From: Roseiarcus sp963721905
Lineage (GTDB): Bacteria > Pseudomonadota > Alphaproteobacteria > Rhizobiales > Beijerinckiaceae
Length of the DNA: 64,000 nucleotides
Direction of reading: 5' to 3'
NCBI GenBank assembly: GCA_963721905.1
Contig: CAVRMF010000026.1
Location: 1 to 64,000, forward strand
How positions within the stretch are numbered: the stretch's first letter is position 1; the number at the start of each line of letters is the position of its first letter. Position numbers and translations under genes: made by a program. The notes beneath the pieces were generated by a model. It was not told the origin of the DNA, did not search any database, and worked only from the letters and a program-made list of their open reading frames with translations. Of the stretch, positions 28,991-38,353 are shown piece after piece.

Positions 28991-31723
28991 TTGAGCGACA
29001 CCCGCGACGATCGGCCGGGGCCCGAAGAGCCGTCCGACATCAAACCCGTTTCGATCCTCGACGAAATGAAGCGCAGCTATCTCGATTACGCGATGAGCGT
29101 GATCGTGAGCCGCGCCCTGCCCGACGTTCGCGACGGCTTGAAGCCGGTTCACCGGCGCATCCTTTATGCGATGCAGGAACTCAATTTCACGCCGGACCGT
29201 CCCTACAACAAATCGTCGCGCACCGTCGGCGACACGATGGGCAAGTACCATCCGCACGGCGACCTCGCCATCTACGACGCGCTTGTGCGCATGGCGCAGG
29301 ACTTCTCCATGCGCGCGCCGCTCATCGACGGGCAGGGCAATTTCGGCTCGGTCGACGGCGACCCGCCGGCCGCCTCGCGTTACACCGAGGCGAGGCTCGA
29401 CCGCCTCGCGCTCGCGCTGCTCGAGGATCTCGACAAGGACACCGTCGACTTCAAGCCGAACTACGACGAGAAGGAGCTCGAGCCCGTCGTCCTGCCGGCG
29501 CGCTTCCCCAATCTGCTCGTCAACGGCGCGGGCGGGATCGCGGTCGGCATGGCGACCAATATTCCGCCGCACAATCTCGGCGAGACGATCGACGGCCTCC
29601 TCGCGATGATGGACAAGCCCGACATCACGCTCGACGAGCTGATGGAGCATATCCCCGGGCCGGATTTCCCGACGGGCGCTGCGATCCTCGGACGCGCCGG
29701 CATCCGCGCCGCCTACGCGACTGGACGCGGCTCGATCATCATGCGCGCCAAAGTCGCGGTCGAGGAGCTGCGCAAAGATCGCGAGGCGCTGATCGTCAGC
29801 GAGATCCCCTATCAAGTCAACAAGGCGACCCTGATCGAGCGGATCGCCGAACTCGTGCGCGAGAAGCGCATCGAGGGCATCTCGGACCTGCGCGACGAAT
29901 CCGATCGCGACGGCATGCGCATCGTCATCGAGCTCCGCCGCGATGCGGTCGCCGACGTGGTCCTGAACCAGCTCTGGCGCTTCACCGCACTGCAGTCGAG
30001 CTTCGGCGCGAATATGATCGCGCTGAACGGCGGCCGGCCGGAAATGCTGACGCTGCACGATATGTTGCGCGCGTTCCTCGACTTCCGCGAGGACGTCGTC
30101 ACGCGGCGCACCAAGTTCCTGCTCGCCAAGGCGCGCGACACCGCGCACACGCAGGTCGGACTCGCGATCGCGGTCGCCAACATAGACGAAGTGATCCGTC
30201 TGATCCGCACCTCTCCCGACACGGCGGCGGCGCGCTCCGCGTTGATGGAGCGTTTGTGGCCCGCGCGCGACATGGCGCCCCTGATCGCGCTCATCGCCGA
30301 TCCGCGCCACGCGCTCGACGCCGACGGCGCAATCCGCCTCTCCGAAGCGCAAGCGCGGGCGATCCTCGAACTGAGGCTCGCCCGCCTGACAGCGCTCGGC
30401 CGCGACGAGATCGCCGAAGCGCTGGAAAAGCTTGCGACCGAGATCGCCGACTATCTCGATATTTTGGGCTCGCGCGCGCGGTTGATGGGCATCATCCGCG
30501 ACGAGCTCGTCAAGGTGAGGGCCGACTTCGCCAATCCTCGCCGGACCGAGATCCTCGACAGCGACGCCGACATGGATGACGAGGATCTCATCCAGCGCGA
30601 GGACATGGTCGTGCTGGTGAGCCACGGCGGCTATATCAAACGCGTGCCGCTCTCGACCTATCGCGCGCAAAGGCGCGGCGGCAAGGGACGGTCCGGCATG
30701 GCGACGCGCGAAGAGGATTTCGTCGCGCGCCTATTCGTCGCCTCGACCCATCAGCCGGTGCTGTTCTTCTCGTCGGCCGGACAGGTCTACAAGGAGAAGG
30801 TCTGGCGGCTGCCGCTCGCGGCGCCCCAGGCGCGCGGCAAGGCGCTCGTTAACATGCTGCCGCTGGAGCCGGGCGAGCGCATCACCACGATCATGCCGCT
30901 GCCGGAGGATGAGGCGACATGGGAAGCGCTCGACGTGATGTTCGCCACGACGCGCGGCACGGTCCGGCGCAACAAGCTCTCGGACTTCGCCCAAGTCAAT
31001 CGCGCTGGCAAGCTCGCGATGAGGCTCGACGAGGGCGATGGCATCGTCGATGTGCAGATCTGCTCCGACAAGGACGACGTGCTGCTCACCACCGCGGACG
31101 GCCAATGCATCCGGTTCGCCGTCGACGACGTCAGGGTGTTCAAGGGTCGCGACTCGATGGGCGTGCGCGGCATCGCGCTCGGGCAGGATGACAACGTCAT
31201 TTCGCTGGCGATCCTCAAGTCGTTCGACGCGACCCCGGGCGAGCGCGCCGCCTATCTCAAGCAGCGTCGCGCGCTGATCGGCGAGAGCCCGGACGAGCCA
31301 CCTGAGGCGGAGGCGGAGAGCGACAATGGAGAGGTGAACGTCTCGGCGCTGCTGTCGCCGGAGCGTTTCAAGGAAATGCAGGACGCCGAGCAGGTGATCC
31401 TGACCCTGTCGGAAAACGGCTACGGCAAGCGCACCGTGTCCTACGAGTACCGGGTCACCGGGCGCGGCGGGAAAGGCATCGTCGCGATGGCGGTCAACGA
31501 ACGCAACGGCTCGCTGGTCGCCTCCTTCCCGGTTGAGGACAACGACGAAATCATGCTGGTCACCGACGGCGGCCAGCTCATCCGGGTGCCGGTCGCGGAC
31601 ATCCGCATCGCGGGCCGCGCGACCCAGGGCGTGATCGTGTTCCACACCGCCGAGGAGGAGCGCGTCGTCTCGGTCGACCGGGTCGGCGAGACGGAAGCGG
31701 ACGAGGAGGCCGAGGAGGGTTGA
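28991..31723 (+). CDS. gyrA: DNA gyrase subunit A
   Basis: A 910-residue type IIA topoisomerase subunit, intact. The breakage-reunion domain begins SILDEMKRSYLDYAMSVIVS; catalytic Tyr 131 sits in SRYTEARL. The GyrA box QRRGGKG near residue 560 identifies gyrase rather than topoisomerase IV, and a beta-pinwheel domain follows. The tail is acidic (EADEEAEEG). The start is a TTG at 28991 with GAGGG upstream. At the position equivalent to E. coli Ser 83 this protein has Leu 92 (HPHGDLAIYD), while the Asp equivalent to Asp 87 is kept. coaD follows about 1 kb later, with two genes of the opposite strand in between. Confidence 0.96.
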   Translation: MSDTRDDRPGPEEPSDIKPVSILDEMKRSYLDYAMSVIVSRALPDVRDGLKPVHRRILYAMQELNFTPDRPYNKSSRTVGDTMGKYHPHGDLAIYDALVRMAQDFSMRAPLIDGQGNFGSVDGDPPAASRYTEARLDRLALALLEDLDKDTVDFKPNYDEKELEPVVLPARFPNLLVNGAGGIAVGMATNIPPHNLGETIDGLLAMMDKPDITLDELMEHIPGPDFPTGAAILGRAGIRAAYATGRGSIIMRAKVAVEELRKDREALIVSEIPYQVNKATLIERIAELVREKRIEGISDLRDESDRDGMRIVIELRRDAVADVVLNQLWRFTALQSSFGANMIALNGGRPEMLTLHDMLRAFLDFREDVVTRRTKFLLAKARDTAHTQVGLAIAVANIDEVIRLIRTSPDTAAARSALMERLWPARDMAPLIALIADPRHALDADGAIRLSEAQARAILELRLARLTALGRDEIAEALEKLATEIADYLDILGSRARLMGIIRDELVKVRADFANPRRTEILDSDADMDDEDLIQREDMVVLVSHGGYIKRVPLSTYRAQRRGGKGRSGMATREEDFVARLFVASTHQPVLFFSSAGQVYKEKVWRLPLAAPQARGKALVNMLPLEPGERITTIMPLPEDEATWEALDVMFATTRGTVRRNKLSDFAQVNRAGKLAMRLDEGDGIVDVQICSDKDDVLLTTADGQCIRFAVDDVRVFKGRDSMGVRGIALGQDDNVISLAILKSFDATPGERAAYLKQRRALIGESPDEPPEAEAESDNGEVNVSALLSPERFKEMQDAEQVILTLSENGYGKRTVSYEYRVTGRGGKGIVAMAVNERNGSLVASFPVEDNDEIMLVTDGGQLIRVPVADIRIAGRATQGVIVFHTAEEERVVSVDRVGETEADEEAEEG

Positions 31724-31889
31724 GCGAGGATCGGGCCGAGTTCTGACGCCGTTGGAGCGCGGCTTGCGCCTTTGGAGGATCATCTGAGGCACCTTATCGA
31801 CGCCTTCGCCACGAAGGTCAGCACGCGGCCCCGGGGATGCGAAGTCTTGTTGATGAAGGCTTCGATCAGCGCGCCAATCTCCGTGTCCT

Positions 31890-32174
31890 TCATGCTCTTC
31901 GCCGCTCGAACCATCCGCGCAATGAACCGAGAATTCCGGCGCGGCCATTGGGATTGTACTGGCGCATCGTGCGGCGGCTCATCCTCGTGTTCTGAAATGC
32001 GCTGCACATCCACCGGCCTTCGCGGCGCACCATCGCGAACGTTTGCAGCTTGTCGTACGCCATGCCGTCGCTCTTGCCGAGGCCGCCGACGGTCAGGACG
32101 ACCGCCGCGTCGTCGCCGAGCGCCTCCCCACAAGGCGCGGGATAGGCGCTCCTTTGGACCCTACGCCCGCACAA
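31890..32174 (-). pseudogene. C-terminal part of a SnoaL/DUF4440-like protein
   Basis: The sequence AAVVLTVGGLGKSDGMAYDK and then QTFAMVRREGRWMCSAFQNT is the closing half of an NTF2-like SnoaL fold (SgcJ/EcaC type), but the N-terminal half is absent. The frame opens at 32174, inside the 3' end of the OsmC gene, which looks like a junction rather than a real start. It is probably a truncated relic. Another complete NTF2-like protein is at 46286. Confidence 0.5.
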
Positions 32175-32670
32175 GCCTCGCCTCGATCGCCGGCGGGCGC
32201 CTCAGCGTCTGCAGCACGACGCAATAGCGTTCCGTAAGCTTGAGGAGTGTCTCGAGCTGAGTCTCAGACGCGTCCGTGTCGAGTTCGAAGCTCAGCCGAA
32301 TACTCGCGAATCCGACCGGGGCGTCGCGCGCCACCCCAAGTGTGCCGCGAAAGTCGAGATCACCTTCCGCCAGCACCCGGCCCGAGCGCAGCTCAACGCC
32401 GAGCGATGTCGCGACCGCCTTCAGCGTCACGCCCGCGCAGGCGACCAGCGCTTCGAGCAGCATATCGCCGGAGCAGAGCTCCGCTCCGCTGCCGCCGGTC
32501 GCCGGATGAAGACCGGCCGCGGCGAGCGCCCGCCCCGTCTCGACCTTGCAGGCGACAGAGGACGAATCGAGCGCGCCGCTTGCTCTCAACGTGACCCGCG
32601 CAGCGTCAGGCTCCGCGCGGTAGCGGTCCTTCAGGGGCGCCTGGATCGAGCGCAGCTCCTCAGCATCCAT
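32161..32670 (-). CDS. OsmC-family protein
   Basis: A 169-residue OsmC/Ohr-fold protein, a group of thiol-dependent hydroperoxide reductases. The paired cysteines are Cys 78 (LVACAGVT) and Cys 150 (ERYCVVLQ). The start MDAEELRSIQ at 32670 fits the family better than the in-frame ATG at 32739, and GGAGGATT lies just upstream. It is transcribed against gyrA and coaD. Confidence 0.85.
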   Translation of the reverse strand: MDAEELRSIQAPLKDRYRAEPDAARVTLRASGALDSSSVACKVETGRALAAAGLHPATGGSGAELCSGDMLLEALVACAGVTLKAVATSLGVELRSGRVLAEGDLDFRGTLGVARDAPVGFASIRLSFELDTDASETQLETLLKLTERYCVVLQTLRRPPAIEARLVRA

Positions 32671-32794
32671 CGGAAATCCTCCGCCTTGTTCGAGGCCGCG
32701 ACGGTCGCATAGGCGCCGACGCCGGCGCAACCCACACACCTGCAGTTCCGGTGCCCTTGTCGCGGTCGCCGCCGCGGGCTAACGCTTGGCCGAT

Positions 32795-33298
32795 ATGACC
32801 CGCACAGGCTTCTTTTCCGGCTCCTTCGACCCGATGACCAACGGCCATCTCGACGTGATCGGGCAAGCGCCGGCTCTCTGCGACCGGCTCGTTGTCGGCG
32901 TCGGCTCCAATCCGGACAAGCAGGGCCTGTTCACGGTCGAGGAGCGGCTCGACCTTATCCGCGAGGCGGCGACGCCGATCCTAAAGAAGGCGCATTGCCG
33001 GCTCGAGGTTGTGAGCTTCTCGGGTCTTGCGGTTGAGGCCGCGCGCAAGGCCGGGGCGACGCTGATCTTGAGGGGCCTGCGCAACTCAACCGACTTCAAC
33101 TACGAAATGCAGATGGCCGGCATGAACGGAGCTATGGCGCCGGAGCTCAGAACGGTGTTCCTGCCCGCCTCCTCGCCGGTCAGGCCGATCACCGCGACGC
33201 TAGTCCGGCAGATCGCCGCGATGGGCGGCGACGCCACCCCTTTCGCGCCCCCAAACGTGATCAGGGCGCTGAAGGCGAAGTTCGAACCGAGAGCCTAG
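32795..33298 (+). CDS. coaD: phosphopantetheine adenylyltransferase
   Basis: Catalyses the fourth step of coenzyme A synthesis, 4'-phosphopantetheine to dephospho-CoA. The 167-residue protein has the nucleotidyltransferase motif GSFDPMTNGH (His 18) and the family block ILRGLRNSTDFNYEMQMAGM. The C-terminal region reads PITATLVRQIA in place of the common ISSTLVREIA. ATG 32795 gives the standard MTRTGFFSGS start; an upstream TTG is not needed. gyrA-coaD proximity is common in Hyphomicrobiales. Confidence 0.95.
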   Translation: MTRTGFFSGSFDPMTNGHLDVIGQAPALCDRLVVGVGSNPDKQGLFTVEERLDLIREAATPILKKAHCRLEVVSFSGLAVEAARKAGATLILRGLRNSTDFNYEMQMAGMNGAMAPELRTVFLPASSPVRPITATLVRQIAAMGGDATPFAPPNVIRALKAKFEPRA

Positions 33299-33360
33299 CG
33301 GCGAGGCGACCCACTCACCCGTTGACGCGGCTCTCACTATGCGAATTGCGCGTGCGAGCC

Positions 33361-33522
33361 GAATTCCCTGCTAGCAGGGAGAGAACAGGGAGAATCGCGC
33401 GTTTTTAGTCCAATCGCGGAACGGAAAGACCTTGGATTCCAATAGTTTGGCCGACAATTGCCAGCGCGCGCGGAACAGGACGATAACAGGGCGATAATTC
33501 GCGGTCATCAGGAGATAACAGG
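33361..33522 (+). repeat. AACAGG-rich repeat, copy B
   Basis: A 162-bp unit starting GAATTCCCTGCTAGCAGGG, a perfect palindrome around CTAG, then GAGAACAGGGAGAATCGCG, a middle containing GGATTCCAAT, and an end with GGAACAGGACGATAACAGGG and GGAGATAACAGG. It is intergenic, between coaD and the PEP-CTERM gene. The rest of the gap (33523-33729) shows no gene. Confidence 0.8.
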
Positions 33523-33729
33523 ATCCAATTCCGGCATTGCATCTTACTACGCAACTCGGCCGATCGGGCAGTTGTGTACTTCACCCCAAATCGTGGCGTG
33601 CGGATTTCCTTTCATGTGAACAGTGTAACCGCCTTGCCGCTGACCCACAGGAGAGCAGAACCAGAAGCGGCGGACGGTGATGTGCTATCAAAACTGGACA
33701 ACTTAATTCGTTATCGACACATTTTCGCC

Positions 33730-33758
33730 TTGACATACTTGGGTAAAGCTGTTAACGT
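33730..33758 (+). promoter_or_regulatory. sigma-70-type promoter for the PEP-CTERM gene
   Basis: TTGACA at 33730-33735 and TAACGT at 33753-33758 are separated by 17 bases, close to consensus spacing. The downstream gene starts at 33850, giving an 85-base leader that ends in a GGAAGGGG ribosome site. Confidence 0.55.
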
Positions 33759-33849
33759 ACACGGGTCACTCTGCGGAGAGTAACGGCAACGGGACTCGCC
33801 GGGGTGGCTGCTTCGATTGGAGGGTCAACCAAACAAGGAAGGGGAAAAC

Positions 33850-34479
33850 ATGCGAACGTTACTTCTTGCCGGTGTGGCCGCCACCGCCTTAGTTGGGGCT
33901 GCCCAGACGGCGAATGCGGGTATCCTCCGCACGTTCTACAGTCCAGGCGGCTCCAGCGGGATTCTTGACCCTGCGGACGGGTCCGAGCCTTGGACCTACG
34001 GCTCGCATACGCCTATTCTGAATGCCACCGGGGCGGCTACTTCAGATGTCGGCTGGGGCAGCCCGGGCGTCAGTGACGGTCTCACCGCTTACAACGGACC
34101 CGGGTCGGCGAGCGACTTCGAGATCACCTTCGCCAATGCAACGCTCGACTTCGCTCAGATCGCCCAAGGTATGACGCAGGGTTGCGCCGGCTCGGAGGGC
34201 GGCGGGACAACATTCTGCGGGCCGAACGGTCAGTGGGCAGCGACCTCTTGGACTGCGAACAGCATCACGTTCACCGGCCCGCCGGGAACAGACATGTTCG
34301 AGGGAGAAGACTACTTCGTCAACATCATGCTGAACCCCGGCGGATCAGGCTCGGCGTTCAATGGCGCGTGGACAGGAACTATCCCCGAGCCGGCGACCTG
34401 GGCGATGATGCTTGCAGGCTTCGCGGGGCTGGGTCTCGCGGGCTGGCGCAGGGCGCGCCCGGCGGCGTCCGTCGCCTGA
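33850..34479 (+). CDS. PEP-CTERM exported protein
   Basis: A 209-residue secreted protein with a signal peptide (about 1-23, ending TANA) and a C-terminal PEP-CTERM sorting signal: PEPATWAMMLAGFAG, a short hydrophobic helix and a basic end (GWRRARP). Such proteins are processed by exosortase and anchored or exported, often with exopolysaccharide. The middle is Gly/Ser/Thr-rich with two Cys and no recognised domain. It has its own promoter and terminator. No exosortase gene is in the window. Confidence 0.85.
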   Translation: MRTLLLAGVAATALVGAAQTANAGILRTFYSPGGSSGILDPADGSEPWTYGSHTPILNATGAATSDVGWGSPGVSDGLTAYNGPGSASDFEITFANATLDFAQIAQGMTQGCAGSEGGGTTFCGPNGQWAATSWTANSITFTGPPGTDMFEGEDYFVNIMLNPGGSGSAFNGAWTGTIPEPATWAMMLAGFAGLGLAGWRRARPAASVA

Positions 34480-34504
34480 CGGCGCGGCGCAATGCGCGAA
34501 CGCG

Positions 34505-34532
34505 AAAGCCGCCTTCGGGCGGCTTTCTTTTT
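34505..34532 (+). terminator. rho-independent terminator after the PEP-CTERM gene
   Basis: A perfect 9-bp stem AAAGCCGCC / GGCGGCTTT closed by a TTCG tetraloop, followed by CTTTTT. It begins 26 bases after the stop codon. Confidence 0.9.
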
Positions 34533-34592
34533 GGTGCGCCCGGCTGCGAAGCGATGATGCAGCCGGGCCATCAGGCGAAGACGTTTCGGACC

Positions 34593-36377
34593 TTAAGGCT
34601 CGAGCCGCCGTAGCTCGCCGAGCCAGGGTTCATAGCGGCGCCAGCGCTCGACCGAGCGGCGGTAGATCGGCTGACGCGCCTGCCACGCGCTCGCGGTCCT
34701 CACCCGATCGCGGTTGTGTTCGGGCTGCAGGCACGCGGGCTCCCAGTCGAGGCCGCAAAATGCGATCAGCCGCCCCGCGCTCCCTTCGGGATCGGCGGTC
34801 AGCTCTTCGTAGTCGACCTCGAGCAGCCGATCGGGGGGCAGCACGCTGCGCCAGTGATCCATCAGCCTGAGGTACTGGCGGTAATAAAAGGCAAGGTCGC
34901 CGCGGTCGCTGGAAAACTCCCACCGCGTGGAAAACTGGTTCGTGTAAATCGATAAGCAGGTATCGATCGGATTGCGCCGGCAATGGATAACCCGGGCATT
35001 CGGGAAGTTCAGATGGATCAGGCCGAGCCAAAGGAAATTGAACGGCATCTTGTCAGTGACGCGAAGCGCGCCAGGAGAGATGCCGCGCAGCAGCCTCCGA
35101 TAGTCGCCCTGAAGGCGATCAGCCGCGGCGGCGAGCGTGTCGGTCGCCGCCGTCACCAGCGCCGGCCCGCGGACGGTCCAGAAGTCGAGTTCGCCGCCGC
35201 CGCCGACCCGCGAATGGCTGGAGACGATGCGCTCGGTCAAGGTCGTGCCTGAGCGCGGCATGCCGAGAACCAGGACGGGTGTTGCGTCGTCGCTGCCGAT
35301 CGCCCTGTTGTCGGCGAAGAATTCCCCGGTGAAGCGGGCGATCAGCCGATCGATTCGCCCTTCGAGCTCGTTGCGGTCGAACCGGCAGAAACGATACCGA
35401 ATCCGGTTGGCGGCATCGAAGTGCCGCATCGCGCCGGCATAGTCTTCGAGATCGTCGAGCGCCTTGCCGAGCGCAAAATGGACCGACATCCGATCAACCT
35501 CGCTGAGGTCGCGGTCTTCCAGCCGCGACAGCATCCGTGAGATGAGCGGCCGGTCGGCCTCGGTGAGCCGCCGGCACACCACGAGGCCGTAATAGGCGCT
35601 GACGCTTTGCGGCTGCAATGCGATCGCTCGCTCTATATGTTTCAGCGCCTCGTCGAAATGACCGGTCTCGCCGAGGAGATTACCGAGCAGCCGGTGGGCG
35701 TCGGCGCTCGCCGGGTTGCGCTCAATCAGCCGCCGCACCCGTTCTTCGGCCTCCTCCATCCGGTCCCGCGCCATCAACGCCTTGACCCGGAAGAGCTGGC
35801 CGGAGATTGTATTGCCCGCGGCCGCGGCCGCCCGGTCGTACGCCTCGGCCGCTTCCTTGCGCGCCCCCTTCCCCACCAGGAACGTCGCCACCCGCGCATG
35901 CGCCTTGGCCAGTTTCGGGTCCAGCGCGATCGCTCGGTGATAGGCGGCAAGGGCCTCTGCGTCGTCTCCCATCTCCTCGAAAGCAGTGCCGAGATGATAA
36001 TGCGCGGCGGCGAAATTAGGCCGCAAGGCGAGCGAACGCTTGAGCCACGGGACGGCTTCGGACGGGCGGTGACAGTAGAGGTACGCCAGCCCGAGATCGC
36101 TGAGCACCGACGCGTTGAACGGCGCGAGCCTGGCCGCCTCCAGCAACGGCGCGATCGCATCCTCGTATTTGCCGGCCCGCAGCAGGCTTGCCGCCGCCTC
36201 AATGACGCTCTGCGCCGAAACTTCCGGCGCCGCAAGTATCGCTGCGTCTTTCCTTCCGGCAGGCCCGGCGACGGCGCAACAGAATTTGTACTTGCGTCCG
36301 CTGCCGCATGGGCAGGGGTCGTTGCGGCCCAGCTTCGCGGTTGCGGCGGCGTCCGACGGCGGTTGTGGAAGTCCCAT
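34593..36377 (-). CDS. SEC-C, TPR and sulfotransferase fusion protein
   Basis: A 594-residue protein in three parts. A SEC-C zinc motif near the N-terminus (PCPCGSGRKYKFCC) is followed by tetratricopeptide repeats from about 45 to 310 (several of the form AAHYHLG.AFEEMGD). The C-terminal third is a sulfotransferase domain whose PAPS 5'-phosphosulfate loop is LGMPRSGTTLTERIV at about 370-384. TPR-sulfotransferases are common in Alphaproteobacteria and resemble tyrosylprotein sulfotransferases; the acceptor is unknown. SEC-C normally appears in SecA or in export- and chaperone-linked proteins. The terminator region of the convergent gene lies downstream. Confidence 0.85.
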   Translation of the reverse strand: MGLPQPPSDAAATAKLGRNDPCPCGSGRKYKFCCAVAGPAGRKDAAILAAPEVSAQSVIEAAASLLRAGKYEDAIAPLLEAARLAPFNASVLSDLGLAYLYCHRPSEAVPWLKRSLALRPNFAAAHYHLGTAFEEMGDDAEALAAYHRAIALDPKLAKAHARVATFLVGKGARKEAAEAYDRAAAAAGNTISGQLFRVKALMARDRMEEAEERVRRLIERNPASADAHRLLGNLLGETGHFDEALKHIERAIALQPQSVSAYYGLVVCRRLTEADRPLISRMLSRLEDRDLSEVDRMSVHFALGKALDDLEDYAGAMRHFDAANRIRYRFCRFDRNELEGRIDRLIARFTGEFFADNRAIGSDDATPVLVLGMPRSGTTLTERIVSSHSRVGGGGELDFWTVRGPALVTAATDTLAAAADRLQGDYRRLLRGISPGALRVTDKMPFNFLWLGLIHLNFPNARVIHCRRNPIDTCLSIYTNQFSTRWEFSSDRGDLAFYYRQYLRLMDHWRSVLPPDRLLEVDYEELTADPEGSAGRLIAFCGLDWEPACLQPEHNRDRVRTASAWQARQPIYRRSVERWRRYEPWLGELRRLEP

Positions 36378-36436
36378 AAGCGAAGATTATAGCAACGACT
36401 TCGTAAGGCGGGAAGCGAACGGCGGCACCTGTCGGT

Positions 36437-38252
36437 AGCACACGATATGTCCGGTTTAGACCGTTATTGCGCCTGTAACGAGGATTCCGTTCGCGTTGGG
36501 GCGGCGGTCATGCTGCTTTGAGGCCGATGGCTTGAATGAGCTTGTCGAGATCGTCGACGACGCGCTGGTAGAGGCGGTCGAGTTGGGACCGGTGTTGGCT
36601 GTGGAGCCTGGCGTCGGCCTTGATGGGCGAGAGGAGGCCGGCGGTCAGCGGGGCGTAGACGCGTTCGAAGAGCTTCAGGAAGACGAGGCAGATCGAGTAG
36701 CCGTTGGGAAGGAGCCGGTAGCGGCGCGAGTGCGGCAGCTTTTCGACGAGGCCCTTGGCGCGAAGTTTTGAAAGATCGTAGCGCAGCGAAGCGAGGGTGT
36801 AGCGATCGGCGCCGGAGCCGAGGGCGTCGACGACTCTGGGGTGAAGTTCGGCAGTCGTGAAGCTGTTGCCGGCCGCGATGTGGCTGAAGCGCACGAGAGC
36901 GTGCATGAGCGCGAGTTGCCGCGGATTGTCGAGCTTAAGGCCGGGAATGCGCTTTCCGGCGGCGGTGATCGTCGGTTGTGCCAGCTTTCGCAATTGCCCT
37001 CGATCAAGGAACGTCTCGACGATGTCCTGCTGCACGTTCAAGTAATTGTCGTTGATTGCCGAGAGGGTGGTGCGCAGGGCCGGCAGGTTGTCGACGGCCT
37101 TCCTGACGCCGTAATCGGTGACGTTGTTGGTCGAGGCCTCGGTGCGCAGGATGAGGTGATCGCGCACGTACTGCTTGATGAAGCCGTTGCGATAATGGCT
37201 GCGAATGACCGGGTTGGCGAGGTCCATGTGCTCGATCTCGGTTTGCAGCTTGCCGTGGTGCAGCTTGGTGACCTTGTGGCCGAAGATCGTGGTGATCTTG
37301 TTTGGCTGGCCGATGGTCCGATTGGCGTCGAGGAGCCGTTCGCCGAGCTTGTCGAGCGCGGCGCGACGATGGAAGACGAGATTGTCGCAGAACTCGGTCT
37401 GGGCGAAGAACAGCCGATGATGGCAGCCGGCGTGTTCTCGTTCCGCTGGGGTAAAGAACGGCGTGAAGCAGGCAAGCCACTTCTGGCCGCAGATGACGAG
37501 GTCGCGAGCGCTTAGCTCGTCGGCCAGTTCTTGCAGGCGCTCGGGTCTGGCGCACCGCATGAAAGCGTTCGAGCATTGCTGAAAGTCGATGCCCTCCTCG
37601 CGCATGCGGTTTGCCAGCCAATGGTGCTGGTTGAGGCAGATCCGCGCCGAGAACGGCAGGTAGGGGCACATGCGCACGAACATGCGGCCCCATCGCTCGT
37701 CGTTGACATAGAAGTTGAATTGCACAACCCAGCGCTCAGCAAATTGCAGATGCCAGCGGTTTGCCGTCCTGTCGCCGATGGCGATCATAATGCGTGCCGG
37801 CTCGCGGGCCTTCAGTACGGCAACGACCTCGTCGGGCTTGGCGTCTTTGAAGTACGGTTCGACGAACTCGTCGCGGCGGCCCTTCGGCGCCTCCAGGACT
37901 GGAACGTTGCGCTTCTCCGACCACTGCTTCAGCCACTGCTGAAAGCGATCGGCAATGCCATGCAACGTGCCCCGGCTCACCGGGTACAAATGTCGGTAGG
38001 CGTCGAAAAACCCAATGACCCTTTCGGGCTGCTGAAACGGCTGGATCAATCCGTTGAGCAGGATCCGGTCGAAGCAGCGATAGTGAAAGCGAATGCTGTC
38101 CTTGTGGTGCTCATAGAAGGCGTTCATGGAAGGCCCCGCCGAGGTGAACTCGGCAAGGTAGCCGACATCTCCAGCTCCCGCGCCCCCGTTCAGGAGCCGC
38201 AGGGATATCAAGGGCAACGCCCTTGGCTAGTTAGCGCACCATCTGTCCGGGT
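36437..38252. other. candidate mobile unit: gene flanked by imperfect direct repeats
   Basis: AGCACACGATATGTCCGGTT at 36437-36456 and AGCGCACCATCTGTCCGGGT at 38233-38252 match at 16 of 20 positions in the same orientation. They bracket the 539-residue gene at 36508-38127. No inverted repeats typical of an IS were found. The repeats may be chance, target remnants or recombination sites. Confidence 0.35.
36508..38127 (-). CDS. uncharacterised 539-residue protein with winged-helix C-terminus
   Basis: From memory this belongs to a family of unnamed proteins found in several copies in soil bacteria; I cannot assign a function. The start is MNAFYEHHKDSIRFHYRCFD at 38127, since upstream in-frame codons look unrelated. 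It is rich in His and aromatic residues (NQHHWLANRM, GCHHRLFFAQTEFCDN) with Cys spread through the first half. The segment at about 440-500 (RYTLASLRYDLSKLRAKGLV) looks like a winged helix. No classical DDE or HUH motif is evident. It separates a sulfotransferase gene from rarA. Confidence 0.7.
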   Translation of the reverse strand: MNAFYEHHKDSIRFHYRCFDRILLNGLIQPFQQPERVIGFFDAYRHLYPVSRGTLHGIADRFQQWLKQWSEKRNVPVLEAPKGRRDEFVEPYFKDAKPDEVVAVLKAREPARIMIAIGDRTANRWHLQFAERWVVQFNFYVNDERWGRMFVRMCPYLPFSARICLNQHHWLANRMREEGIDFQQCSNAFMRCARPERLQELADELSARDLVICGQKWLACFTPFFTPAEREHAGCHHRLFFAQTEFCDNLVFHRRAALDKLGERLLDANRTIGQPNKITTIFGHKVTKLHHGKLQTEIEHMDLANPVIRSHYRNGFIKQYVRDHLILRTEASTNNVTDYGVRKAVDNLPALRTTLSAINDNYLNVQQDIVETFLDRGQLRKLAQPTITAAGKRIPGLKLDNPRQLALMHALVRFSHIAAGNSFTTAELHPRVVDALGSGADRYTLASLRYDLSKLRAKGLVEKLPHSRRYRLLPNGYSICLVFLKLFERVYAPLTAGLLSPIKADARLHSQHRSQLDRLYQRVVDDLDKLIQAIGLKAA

Positions 38253-38353
38253 GCGTTTGGCGCTTTTGGTAGGGTTTGGATGCGACGCAGGGAAGCCCCT
38301 CGGCAAGACGTCGGGCAAGCGGGTCCCGACCGACCGCGCCGAGGAGGACCGCC

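Noticed and set aside
28895..30670. 591-codon minus-strand frame opposite gyrA
   Set aside because: It is the antisense shadow of an intact, highly conserved gyrA; the translation has no family features.
33574..33783. 69-codon frame upstream of the PEP-CTERM gene
   Set aside because: No ribosome site or homology, and it overlaps the promoter of the next gene.
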